The translations under genes were made by a program, and so were the position numbers. This document shows, piece after piece, positions 1 through 5,042 of a stretch of 5,042 nt of DNA; positions within the stretch are counted from its first letter, which is position 1, and the number at the start of each line of letters is the position of its first letter. The notes below the pieces were generated by a model. That model was not told the origin of the DNA. It was given only the letters and a program-made list of their open reading frames with translations, and searched no databases. Source of the stretch: Acidimicrobiia bacterium UBA6912 (GTDB taxonomy: Bacteria > Actinomycetota > Acidimicrobiia > Spongiisociales > UBA5794); the NCBI GenBank assembly GCA_002450985.1, contig DKBA01000010.1:1-5042 (forward strand), in the 5' to 3' direction.

Positions 1-1278
1 GTATCCGGAGGCAGATTGGTCCGGTTCGATGGGACATGGACCGTCGAGAGCATTCCCGAACTCGAGGAGCTCACGATCTGGGGCAGCAACGTCGGGGCGC
101 TCGAGGTCGCTCCGAACGGAGACGTGTTGGTCGCTGTCGGTCGTGACCGCCTGATCCGATACGACGGCTCTGATGCGATCGTGATCGAGGGACCGGAGTA
201 CGTCTCCTCCGATCCATGGGCCGGCTCGCTCGCGGTGGCGCCGGACGGGACGATCTGGGCAGTCCTCGAGTCCGGCAGCGGTGTCGCGAGCTTCGACGGC
301 GACCAATGGATCGTCTACGAAGAAGGGGACGGTGTTCCGTGGCTCGCCTCGAACATCGAGGTCGGCGGCGACGGAACGGTGTGGGTCGGGACGACGTCCA
401 CGTGGGGGCCACCCGACGACCCCGATTCACGTCGCCCGGCGCAGGGCATCGGGCGCTTCGACGGGACCTCGTGGAAGACGTTCACGACCGAGGACGGTCT
501 CCTCGGCAACTCCGGGTCGATCATCATCGCCCCAGATGGCACGGTGTGGGTGCTGCACTCCCCGATACCGGACGCGTACACACAGGAGACGGGGATCGAT
601 GGCCCGCCGGCGGGTCTGTCTCGCTTCGACGGCGCGACCTGGGAATCCGTCGACGGGTTGAACGACGATGGCGGAGGGCCCGGTGTGATCGCCCGCGACG
701 GCACCGTGTGGACGGTGGAACCCGACTCGATCACTGGCTTCCGATACGGTGCGCTGACCACGTACACGATGCCCGAGGGCACGACAGCGCCCAAGCCACC
801 CGAGGAGCCCGACCAGGCGCTGCCGAGCGAGCATCCGGCTGGCGGGTCGGGTGGCGGGTCGGGCAACGTGACCGTGCTGGTCTCGGGCATCGAGGGGGCG
901 AACGGCTGGCGAGTTGGCGGCGTCGTGTTCATCGGACCGAACCGGATGTACCCGGATGCCCGCGCCATCGGAGGCTTCACCGCTGCGATCGACAGCGACA
1001 GCTTCGCAACGACGCAGATCGTGACCGCACCATCCGATGACGGGGACGGTGAGTTCCCATACGTGACCAGCGAACCCCTCGGCGTGGCACCAGGCACGTA
1101 CACCATTGCCGTGTACGTGGGCAACGACCTCGGGCCGTACAGCCGATGGGTACCTGGATGCTCGGACGGAGTAGTCCTCTATGACCGCGTCGAGACGTTC
1201 GAAGTCTCAGAGGGCGAGGCCGTTGACATCGAGATCGAGTTCGACCTGCAGCACCAGAGGAACCTGTGCTCGCACTGA
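1..1278 (+). CDS. Beta-propeller repeat protein with unknown C-terminal domain (5' end missing)
   Basis: The reading frame is open from the first base of the window, so the N-terminus is missing. Residues are counted from window codon 1. Repeats of about 45-55 residues combine an R(F/Y)DG-type turn (8-11, 53-56, 97-100, 152-155, 208-211) with an APDGTVWV-type strand (37-44, 80-87, 122-129, 177-184, 231-238). This pattern is typical of two-component-regulator-type (Reg_prop) or related beta-propellers. A final RYG half-unit near 248 may close the propeller. A Pro/Glu-rich stretch (about 262-280) and GGSGGGSG (281-288) then lead to a C-terminal domain (289-425). That domain is rich in predicted beta strands, contains APGTYTIAVYV, and has cysteines at 387 and 423 that could pair. 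No catalytic motif is visible. The protein is probably extracellular or cell-surface and may bind a ligand or partner, but this is inference. The gene lies 27 bases upstream of a lipoprotein hydrolase gene on the same strand, so co-transcription is likely. A TTG at 16 preceded by GGAGG is possible as a start but would begin mid-repeat. Confidence 0.85.
   Translation, partial: VSGGRLVRFDGTWTVESIPELEELTIWGSNVGALEVAPNGDVLVAVGRDRLIRYDGSDAIVIEGPEYVSSDPWAGSLAVAPDGTIWAVLESGSGVASFDGDQWIVYEEGDGVPWLASNIEVGGDGTVWVGTTSTWGPPDDPDSRRPAQGIGRFDGTSWKTFTTEDGLLGNSGSIIIAPDGTVWVLHSPIPDAYTQETGIDGPPAGLSRFDGATWESVDGLNDDGGGPGVIARDGTVWTVEPDSITGFRYGALTTYTMPEGTTAPKPPEEPDQALPSEHPAGGSGGGSGNVTVLVSGIEGANGWRVGGVVFIGPNRMYPDARAIGGFTAAIDSDSFATTQIVTAPSDDGDGEFPYVTSEPLGVAPGTYTIAVYVGNDLGPYSRWVPGCSDGVVLYDRVETFEVSEGEAVDIEIEFDLQHQRNLCSH
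841..864 (+). repeat. Tandem 12-bp repeat encoding a GGSG linker
   Basis: Two adjacent copies of GGCGGGTCGGGT occur, the second ending in C instead of T. They encode GGSGGGSG in the propeller-protein frame. The repeat sits exactly at the junction between the propeller and the C-terminal domain, so it marks an interdomain linker. Such a short tandem repeat could change copy number by slippage without breaking the frame. Confidence 0.85.
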
Positions 1279-1293
1279 CGCTGACTCCAGGAC

Positions 1294-1299
1294 GAGGAG
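1294..1299 (+). promoter_or_regulatory. Ribosome binding site of the lipoprotein hydrolase gene
   Basis: GAGGAG lies 6 bases before the ATG at 1306, inside the 27-base gap after the propeller gene. It fixes the start of the downstream gene. It also supports independent translation initiation within a shared transcript. Confidence 0.8.
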
Positions 1300-1305
1300 C
1301 GCATC

Positions 1306-2355
1306 ATGAAGGTCTTGCCGCAATCTGATCGTCGAACCCGGCCTGGGCGAGTGGTTCTCCTTCTCGTTGGCCTTGGTCTCGTCGCTGCGGCGTGTTCGGA
1401 GGGTGGACCAGCTGATACCACATCGACTTCGGCATGGACGACTTCGACGGTGGCAACCACAACAGAGCCGGTCGGCGCCGAGGTGGGCGCCGAGGTGACT
1501 GTCACGGAGGGCCTCGTCTACCTCGCTACCGAACCGGTCCCGTGGAAGCTCGACGTCTACCACTCGTCCGCCTCGGAAGGCGGACCTGTCGTGGTGTTCT
1601 TCCACGGCGGCGGCGTTGACAAGGGATATCCGATCTATCCGCCGATCGCCGAGGCAATCGCCGCCGGCGGCGGGGTGGTGTTCATGCCTGACTGGGACGC
1701 CACCCTCCCAGCCACTGCCGCCGACTTCGTGGCCACTTTCGATGCGGCAGGGTGCGCCGTCTCCTACGCGCTGGCACTTGCTGCCGACTACGGGGCCGAT
1801 CCGGGCCGGCTCGTACTGGCCGGTCACTCCGCAGGGGCTTCAGTCCCTCCGGCGGCGGGAGGATTGCGGCAGGTCTCACCAGTTGCCGACTGCGCCGTTG
1901 CGATGGATGTCCCCGAAGTAGATGGCATGGTGTTGTGGGACGGAGACTGGCTCATGGGCGGTCCGCTGTGGGATAGATACGGCACCGATCTTCCCGGAAT
2001 GATGGATGCGGTATTCCCCTGGGCGATGCTCGAGGATGCCCCCAAGGTCCCGGTCGTGTTGGCCACATCCTCCCGATCACCGGACCAGCTCAAGAGATGC
2101 GGTGTCGACGACCCGGAATCTTCGTACTGGGTGCGAGATCCCGACGGATGGCTACGAGACCGACTCAACCAGTTCGGGATGCTCGACGACGGCTGCATCG
2201 ACAACGGCGAGGGTGAAGAACTTCTCGCCAAGACCATGAGCGCGCATGGACTCGATGCAACTCGCCTGATCCTCGACGACTCCGGGCACGAATCCCTGAG
2301 CGATCGGGGCCGAGCACAACTGGTCGAGGCAATCCTGACCATCAGCGACCGATAG
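1306..2355 (+). CDS. Lipoprotein alpha/beta hydrolase (esterase/lipase-like)
   Basis: This is a 349-residue protein. Basic residues (9-15) precede a hydrophobic segment (16-29) and a lipobox ending VAAAC with Cys30, so it should be lipidated and anchored to the outer face of the membrane. A Thr/Ser-rich low-complexity linker (about 38-55) follows. The hydrolase domain begins near residue 65. HGGG (100-103) is the oxyanion-hole motif of HSL/BD-FAE-type esterases, and GHSAG (173-177) gives the nucleophile Ser175. His328 in DSGHES is the likely catalytic histidine. The acid is less clear: where the family has a strand followed by Asp, this protein reads VVLATSSRSPD, making Asp260 or a nearby residue the candidate. 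Cysteines 150, 196, 265 and 297 could form two disulfides. The substrate is unknown, with a carboxylic ester most likely by family. ATG 1306 is chosen because GAGGAG precedes it and the lipobox then sits at a normal distance. The gene is probably in an operon with the upstream propeller gene. Confidence 0.9.
   Translation: MKVLPQSDRRTRPGRVVLLLVGLGLVAAACSEGGPADTTSTSAWTTSTVATTTEPVGAEVGAEVTVTEGLVYLATEPVPWKLDVYHSSASEGGPVVVFFHGGGVDKGYPIYPPIAEAIAAGGGVVFMPDWDATLPATAADFVATFDAAGCAVSYALALAADYGADPGRLVLAGHSAGASVPPAAGGLRQVSPVADCAVAMDVPEVDGMVLWDGDWLMGGPLWDRYGTDLPGMMDAVFPWAMLEDAPKVPVVLATSSRSPDQLKRCGVDDPESSYWVRDPDGWLRDRLNQFGMLDDGCIDNGEGEELLAKTMSAHGLDATRLILDDSGHESLSDRGRAQLVEAILTISDR
1471..1494 (+). repeat. 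Imperfect 12-bp tandem repeat encoding VGAE VGAE
   Basis: GTCGGCGCCGAG is followed directly by GTGGGCGCCGAG, one base different. The pair encodes VGAEVGAE at residues 56-63, between the Thr/Ser-rich linker and the hydrolase domain. It looks like a small in-frame duplication in the flexible tether. Confidence 0.7.
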
Positions 2356-2396
2356 CCTCTCTTCAGTGTCATGCTCTTGTTGGTCCGACGGCATGT

Positions 2397-2621
2397 ATGC
2401 CGTTGAGAAAACGCAGATCGTCTCTGCTTGGTCGGCCCGGGTGCCGGCACACCGCCGGCACCCGTCCCCAGAACGGCACTCGCGGGGCCATCAGCCGGTG
2501 GGGGACCGCCGTCATCGAGACCAGCGACGGTATTCGGGACGGTACATTCCCCGGCGCCGGCACCCCGGCCACGATCGACATCATCACGTGGTGGCTCTCC
2601 GGCACCGAGGATTGCGAATGA
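2397..2621 (+). other. Possible small ORF or 3' remnant of a decayed gene
   Basis: The frame from ATG 2397 to TGA 2619-2621 gives 74 residues. The first 15 residues are Arg-rich and not preceded by a ribosome binding site. From Trp35 onward (2499-2618) 34 of 40 codons end in G or C, against about half G/C at first positions, which is the coding signature of this DNA. The C-terminal part reads as an ordinary globular protein end, with acidic residues, GTFPGAGTPATIDII and a WW pair. I do not recognise the family. It may be the surviving 3' end of a gene whose 5' part has been lost. The hairpin at 2438-2464 lies inside the frame, which counts against the full 74 residues being translated. Confidence 0.25.
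2438..2464 (+). terminator. Perfect 11-bp hairpin downstream of the forward operon
   Basis: CGGGTGCCGGC and GCCGGCACCCG are exact reverse complements separated by the 5-base loop ACACC. The hairpin lies 82 bases after the stop of the lipoprotein gene. No T-run follows on either strand, so it is not a classical intrinsic terminator. Hairpins lacking a U-tract are often proposed as terminators or 3'-end stabilisers in high-GC actinobacteria. Confidence 0.4.
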
Positions 2622-3102
2622 CTCGCGAAGTTGATGTGGACCACGGAGACCACCTGCGCGGTGAGGGCGTCGAACCCACACCGACTCTCCCGGGAATCCC
2701 GCCCGTCCGGGGGGTCCGGTGCGGAACCCGGAGGTCGGCCGCGTGACCTCTGCCCTCCCGCAGCATCGGGTCACGGCATCACCGGCGTCTCGAGATCGCT
2801 TCCCCTCCAACTCTGGGCCGTCGAGGACGACAGAACCGCCATCGATCTGGGAGTTCTCGTGCACGACCGCCAACACTCGATGCCGACTTCTCTCCCCCGC
2901 ACGGGCTTCGCAGACGGAGTTCGCCAGATCCTCCTGACGGGGCCCCCATTGTCGGTCCAGCTCGCCGGCGCGGTTCTCGATCCAGCGCCGGTCGGTCATG
3001 GCGGGCCCTGTGTCGGGTGAGGGCGACGCGAACGCAACAGCCGGAGATACCCTCCTCCGGCCTGCGCCCGGACCGGACCCCTCGCCATGAGGGAGGGGGA
3101 AA

Positions 3103-3154
3103 CGTCCCGGAGGACGCGAGCGAGCCCGCCCCCGGGGTACCGGGAGCGGGCTCG
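3103..3154 (-). terminator. Double-hairpin terminator of the reverse-strand hydrolase gene
   Basis: The main inverted repeat pairs 3121-3135 with 3140-3154: 15 positions with one C/A mismatch and a GGTA loop. It starts 10 bases past the stop codon of the reverse-strand hydrolase gene. A second small hairpin follows at 3103-3116, with CGTCC/GGACG arms and a CGGA tetraloop. On the reverse strand it leads into TTTCCCCCTCCC, which contains a short T-run. Position and stability fit a transcription terminator. Without a long T-run the efficiency cannot be judged. Confidence 0.65.
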
Positions 3155-3164
3155 ATGGGTGTGA

Positions 3165-4823
3165 TCAGCGGACCAGGGACGGCGGCAGGAAGGCGATCTC
3201 GCGGAGCGCCGCACGCCTCGCCTCTGCGCGAGCGTCGGCCGGCTCACCGGCGGCGACGGCCCCGTCGAACGGCCCGAAGTCCTGGGTGCACACCGTGCCG
3301 TCGGCCGGCGGGACACCGGTCAGCAGGTAGTCGGCGACTGCGGTGTCGACGCACTGCGACAGGAACAGCGATACGTGGCCCCAGCCTTCCAGCGTGAGCA
3401 GGCTCGAGTTCGGCAGGAGGTCGCGTACCGCCAGCGCACCGTGGTACGGCGTCGCCGGGTCGTACAGATTGCCCACGACGAGCACCGGATTGGCGGTATC
3501 GGCGCCGAAGGGTCCCATGTAGCGTCCGCCGTCGAACCCACTCCACACCGCGCAGGGACTCGACGCCCACGTCCACAGCCGCCCGAAGTACCCGTGAGCC
3601 GCGTCGGCCTCGGCCCCGGCGCTCGACCAGAACCGATGGCTGTCGGGGTTGTCGGAGTCGGAGCACGCCACACCGGGGAAGCCCTCGATGAAGTTCGGAT
3701 AGCGGCTCGTGCGCTCGGCGTAGCTGGTCGCCTCCAGCAGGGCATTCCTTGCCTCCGCGAACGAGCCCGTCGGGGCCCGGGAGGGTACGATTTGCGCCTC
3801 GAGGTCGGCCAGCAGGAACGCCAAGAAGGGCCAGGCCGAGGAGTCGTACATGACACTGAGCGAGAGGCCGATCACGTCGGCGTAGGTCACGAAGAAGGTC
3901 TCACCTGTGGTCGGGTCGACGATCTCCGCCGGTCCCCGCCTCAGCACCTCGGCGATGGCGGCGTATCGCGCCGCCGAATCGCCCGAGAACTCACAGGCCG
4001 GGCCGGCCTCGTCGCAGAGGCGGAAGAACTCGTCGAGCGTCGCCTGGGCGCCGACGTCGCTGCGCAGGCGGGTCGAGAAGGGGAGATCCTGCTCGCCGGC
4101 CGCTCCGGTCGTCCATGCGATCGGGTCGAGGACACCGTCGACGACGGCGGTGCGAACCCGATCTGGGAACAGGTTCACGAGGGTGACCCCGAGGAAGGAT
4201 CCGTAGGAGTAGCCGGCGTAGTTGATCTGCTCCTCACCCATGCGGTCGGCGATGGTGGCGATGTCGCGCGCCACGTTGGCGGTCGACATGTGGTCGACGA
4301 TCGCCCGGGCGTTCGCCTGGCATGCCGCATCGAGCGCCATGTCCAGGCTCGCCTGGAACCTCTCCTGCGCCCGTCCGAACGGGAACGCCCAGGGCGCAGC
4401 GACCGAGAACGACTCCTCGAGCGAAGCGAAGCACGTCAGCGGCGAGCTGCGCAAGATGCCTCTGGGATCGAAACCGACCAGATCGAAGCGAGCTCTCACC
4501 TCGTCCGTGTAGACGAAGGGACCGGCACCCACGACGAAATCGACTCCGGAGCCGCCAGGCCCACCTGGGTTGAAGAAGATCGCCCCGAGCCGGTTGGCGG
4601 GATCGGACGCCGGCAGCCGCACCACCGAGACCCGAATGTTCCCCGATCGTGCGTCGGCGTAGTCGAGCGGTACCCGGACCTGGGCGCACTCGAAAGGCCC
4701 GATCTGCGCGTAGCACGGCTCCCAATCGATCTCGCCGGTCTGCACCGCCGCCGTGGCGGCGGCGCTCGTGAACAACAGCGAGCCGAGCAAAGCGATGACG
4801 GCCAGCAAACTGAGACGACGCAT
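3165..4823 (-). CDS. Secreted TAP-family alpha/beta hydrolase (peptidase S33-like)
   Basis: This is a complete 552-residue protein. Residues 1-26 form a Sec signal peptide: MRR, a Leu/Ala-rich core, then SAAATAA with cleavage likely after Ala25 or Ala26. No lipobox is present, so it should be exported. NPGGPGGSG (85-93) is the oxyanion-hole loop, and GYSYG (204-208) carries the nucleophile Ser206. Asp455 in NLYDPATP and His483 in GWGHVS complete the triad. The C-terminal part, including the cysteines at 491 and 512, matches the TAP-like C-terminal domain of Streptomyces tripeptidyl aminopeptidases, SlpD/SlpE and their mycobacterial relatives. Family members remove N-terminal peptides or hydrolyse esters; the exact substrate cannot be read here. 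Ten cysteines are consistent with an oxidised extracellular fold. The length is normal for the family. ATG 4823 is preferred over the in-frame GTG at 4847 because GGGAGGGG lies just before it and the signal peptide then begins properly. The gene is divergent from moaA. Confidence 0.93.
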   Translation of the reverse strand: MRRLSLLAVIALLGSLLFTSAAATAAVQTGEIDWEPCYAQIGPFECAQVRVPLDYADARSGNIRVSVVRLPASDPANRLGAIFFNPGGPGGSGVDFVVGAGPFVYTDEVRARFDLVGFDPRGILRSSPLTCFASLEESFSVAAPWAFPFGRAQERFQASLDMALDAACQANARAIVDHMSTANVARDIATIADRMGEEQINYAGYSYGSFLGVTLVNLFPDRVRTAVVDGVLDPIAWTTGAAGEQDLPFSTRLRSDVGAQATLDEFFRLCDEAGPACEFSGDSAARYAAIAEVLRRGPAEIVDPTTGETFFVTYADVIGLSLSVMYDSSAWPFLAFLLADLEAQIVPSRAPTGSFAEARNALLEATSYAERTSRYPNFIEGFPGVACSDSDNPDSHRFWSSAGAEADAAHGYFGRLWTWASSPCAVWSGFDGGRYMGPFGADTANPVLVVGNLYDPATPYHGALAVRDLLPNSSLLTLEGWGHVSLFLSQCVDTAVADYLLTGVPPADGTVCTQDFGPFDGAVAAGEPADARAEARRAALREIAFLPPSLVR

Positions 4824-4827
4824 GCTT

Positions 4828-4835
4828 CCCCTCCC
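4828..4835 (-). promoter_or_regulatory. Ribosome binding site deciding the hydrolase start
   Basis: On the reverse strand GGGAGGGG lies 4 bases before the ATG at 4823. If translation began at the upstream GTG (4847) this purine-rich block would be coding and no equivalent site would precede the GTG. It therefore selects the ATG. Confidence 0.8.
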
Positions 4836-4855
4836 AGGTCTCTCCACTCGGTTCG

Positions 4856-4861
4856 ACCCTA
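4856..4861 (-). promoter_or_regulatory. Candidate -10 box for the reverse-strand hydrolase gene
   Basis: On the reverse strand TAGGGT, preceded directly by TG, fits the actinobacterial TANNNT -10 pattern. It would give a leader of about 25-30 bases including the ribosome binding site. I see no good -35 hexamer at the usual distance, so this is a weak call. Confidence 0.3.
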
Positions 4862-4940
4862 CACGACGATCCCAAATTGTGCCTGGAGTTCCATCCGAGG
4901 CTCTCGTCTGCCGCCTGTCATCTGACCCGTCCCGCCCCTG

Positions 4941-4946
4941 TACCCT
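4941..4946 (+). promoter_or_regulatory. Candidate -10 box of a leaderless moaA promoter
   Basis: TACCCT, preceded directly by TG, fits TANNNT and ends 6 bases before the A of the moaA ATG. This is the spacing expected if transcription starts at the start codon itself. A weak -35-like CTGTCA (4916-4921, four of six matches to TTGACA) lies 19 bases upstream. The absence of any Shine-Dalgarno sequence before the ATG agrees with a leaderless mRNA. Confidence 0.45.
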
Positions 4947-4952
4947 TCACCC

Positions 4953-5042
4953 ATGGCGCAGCTGCTCGACACGATGGGCCGTCCCGTCAGGGACCTCCGC
5001 ATCTCGGTGACGGATCGGTGCAACTTCCGCTGCACCTACTGC
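4953..5042 (+). CDS. moaA: GTP 3',8-cyclase MoaA (3' end outside window)
   Basis: Only the first 30 codons are present. They read through GRPVRDLRISVTDRCNFRC and end at CTYC, the classic MoaA N-terminus. Cys23, Cys27 and Cys30 form the CX3CX2C motif that binds the radical-SAM [4Fe-4S] cluster. MoaA is a cytoplasmic enzyme that converts GTP to 3',8-cyclo-7,8-dihydro-GTP, the first step of molybdenum cofactor synthesis, and works with MoaC. The motif sits at the usual short distance from the N-terminus, supporting ATG 4953. No ribosome binding site precedes this ATG; a TANNNT box just upstream suggests a leaderless transcript. The second cluster motif and the C-terminal GG lie beyond the window and cannot be checked. 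Confidence 0.93.
   Translation, partial: MAQLLDTMGRPVRDLRISVTDRCNFRCTYC

Larger units (their letters stand above)
2356..3164. other. Long stretch without a convincing gene
   Basis: This stretch of about 800 bases separates the forward operon from the convergent reverse-strand hydrolase gene. The open frames that cross it are mostly Arg/Pro/His/Ser-rich with no recognisable motif or good ribosome binding site. Four things stand out. There is a perfect hairpin at 2438-2464. A forward coding-like segment (about 2450-2621) ends at a stop. A reverse-strand segment starting at an ATG at 2999 has strong G/C preference at third positions in its first 15-20 codons. A cluster of hairpins occupies about 3050-3154. 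The best reading is a mix of terminators and decayed gene remnants, but a diverged small gene cannot be excluded. Confidence 0.55.

Noticed and set aside
7..18. GGAGG followed by TTG at 16 as the start of the propeller gene
   Set aside because: The frame is open upstream and the residues before it (GGR) continue the repeat pattern. A start here would lack a signal peptide and cut a repeat in half. The GGAGG is probably just Gly-Gly codons.
315..1124. Reverse-strand open frame of 269 codons under the propeller gene
   Set aside because: The composition (Pro/Ser/Thr/Val rich) is that of an antisense shadow of a high-GC gene, and the forward frame has clear repeats.
1207..1827. Reverse-strand open frame of 206 codons
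   Set aside because: It overlaps the lipoprotein gene's signal peptide, linker and HGGG region antisense, and has no family motif.
1824..2999. Reverse-strand open frame of 391 codons
   Set aside because: More than 500 bases run antisense through the well-supported lipoprotein hydrolase, and most of the translation is low complexity. Only the first 70 residues were kept as a weak remnant finding.
4824..4847. GTG 4847 as the hydrolase start
   Set aside because: It would add eight residues before the signal peptide and place the strong GGGAGGGG site inside the coding region, whereas ATG 4823 is correctly spaced from it.
3375..4925. Forward-strand open frame of 516 codons
   Set aside because: It lies antisense to the TAP-family hydrolase, which has a signal peptide, a complete catalytic triad and a ribosome binding site. 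The forward translation is Arg/Gly/Val-rich with no motif.
1..5042. CRISPR array, insertion sequence, tRNA or phage attachment site
   Set aside because: I found no regularly spaced repeats, transposase motifs, terminal inverted repeats with target duplication or tRNA-like cloverleaf sequence when reading both strands by eye.

Overview
High-GC bacterial DNA with strong G/C preference at third codon positions, an Ala/Gly/Asp-rich secretome, a lipoprotein with a Thr/Ser-rich linker, a TAP-like secreted hydrolase and a possibly leaderless moaA. Together these suggest an actinobacterium. A deep lineage such as Acidimicrobiia is possible but is only an inference.

Layout. (1) 1-1278 (+) is the 3' part of a gene for a repeat protein. 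It has at least five ~45-55 residue beta-propeller-type units, then a Pro/Glu-rich stretch, a GGSGGGSG linker and an unrecognised C-terminal domain of about 137 residues. (2) 27 bases later, behind a clear ribosome binding site, 1306-2355 (+) encodes a lipoprotein alpha/beta hydrolase with an HGGG oxyanion motif and a GHSAG nucleophile elbow. These two genes look like one operon. (3) 2356-3164 is a stretch of about 800 bases without a convincing gene. It holds a perfect 11-bp hairpin, a short coding-like forward segment ending in a stop at 2621, a weak reverse-strand coding-like stretch ending near 3000, and a cluster of hairpins at 3103-3154. (4) 3165-4823 (-) encodes a complete secreted TAP-family alpha/beta hydrolase (peptidase S33-like). 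(5) 4953 to the window end (+) is the first 30 codons of moaA (GTP 3',8-cyclase), divergent from the hydrolase across 129 bases.

The two hydrolases and the propeller protein all appear to act outside the cytoplasm. The propeller protein is inferred to be exported from its architecture and its pair of C-terminal cysteines, because its N-terminus is outside the window. moaA is a cytoplasmic molybdenum-cofactor gene and probably has no functional link to the others. No mobile element, CRISPR array, tRNA or rRNA was seen. The least described content is the propeller protein with its unknown C-terminal domain, paired with a lipoprotein esterase.
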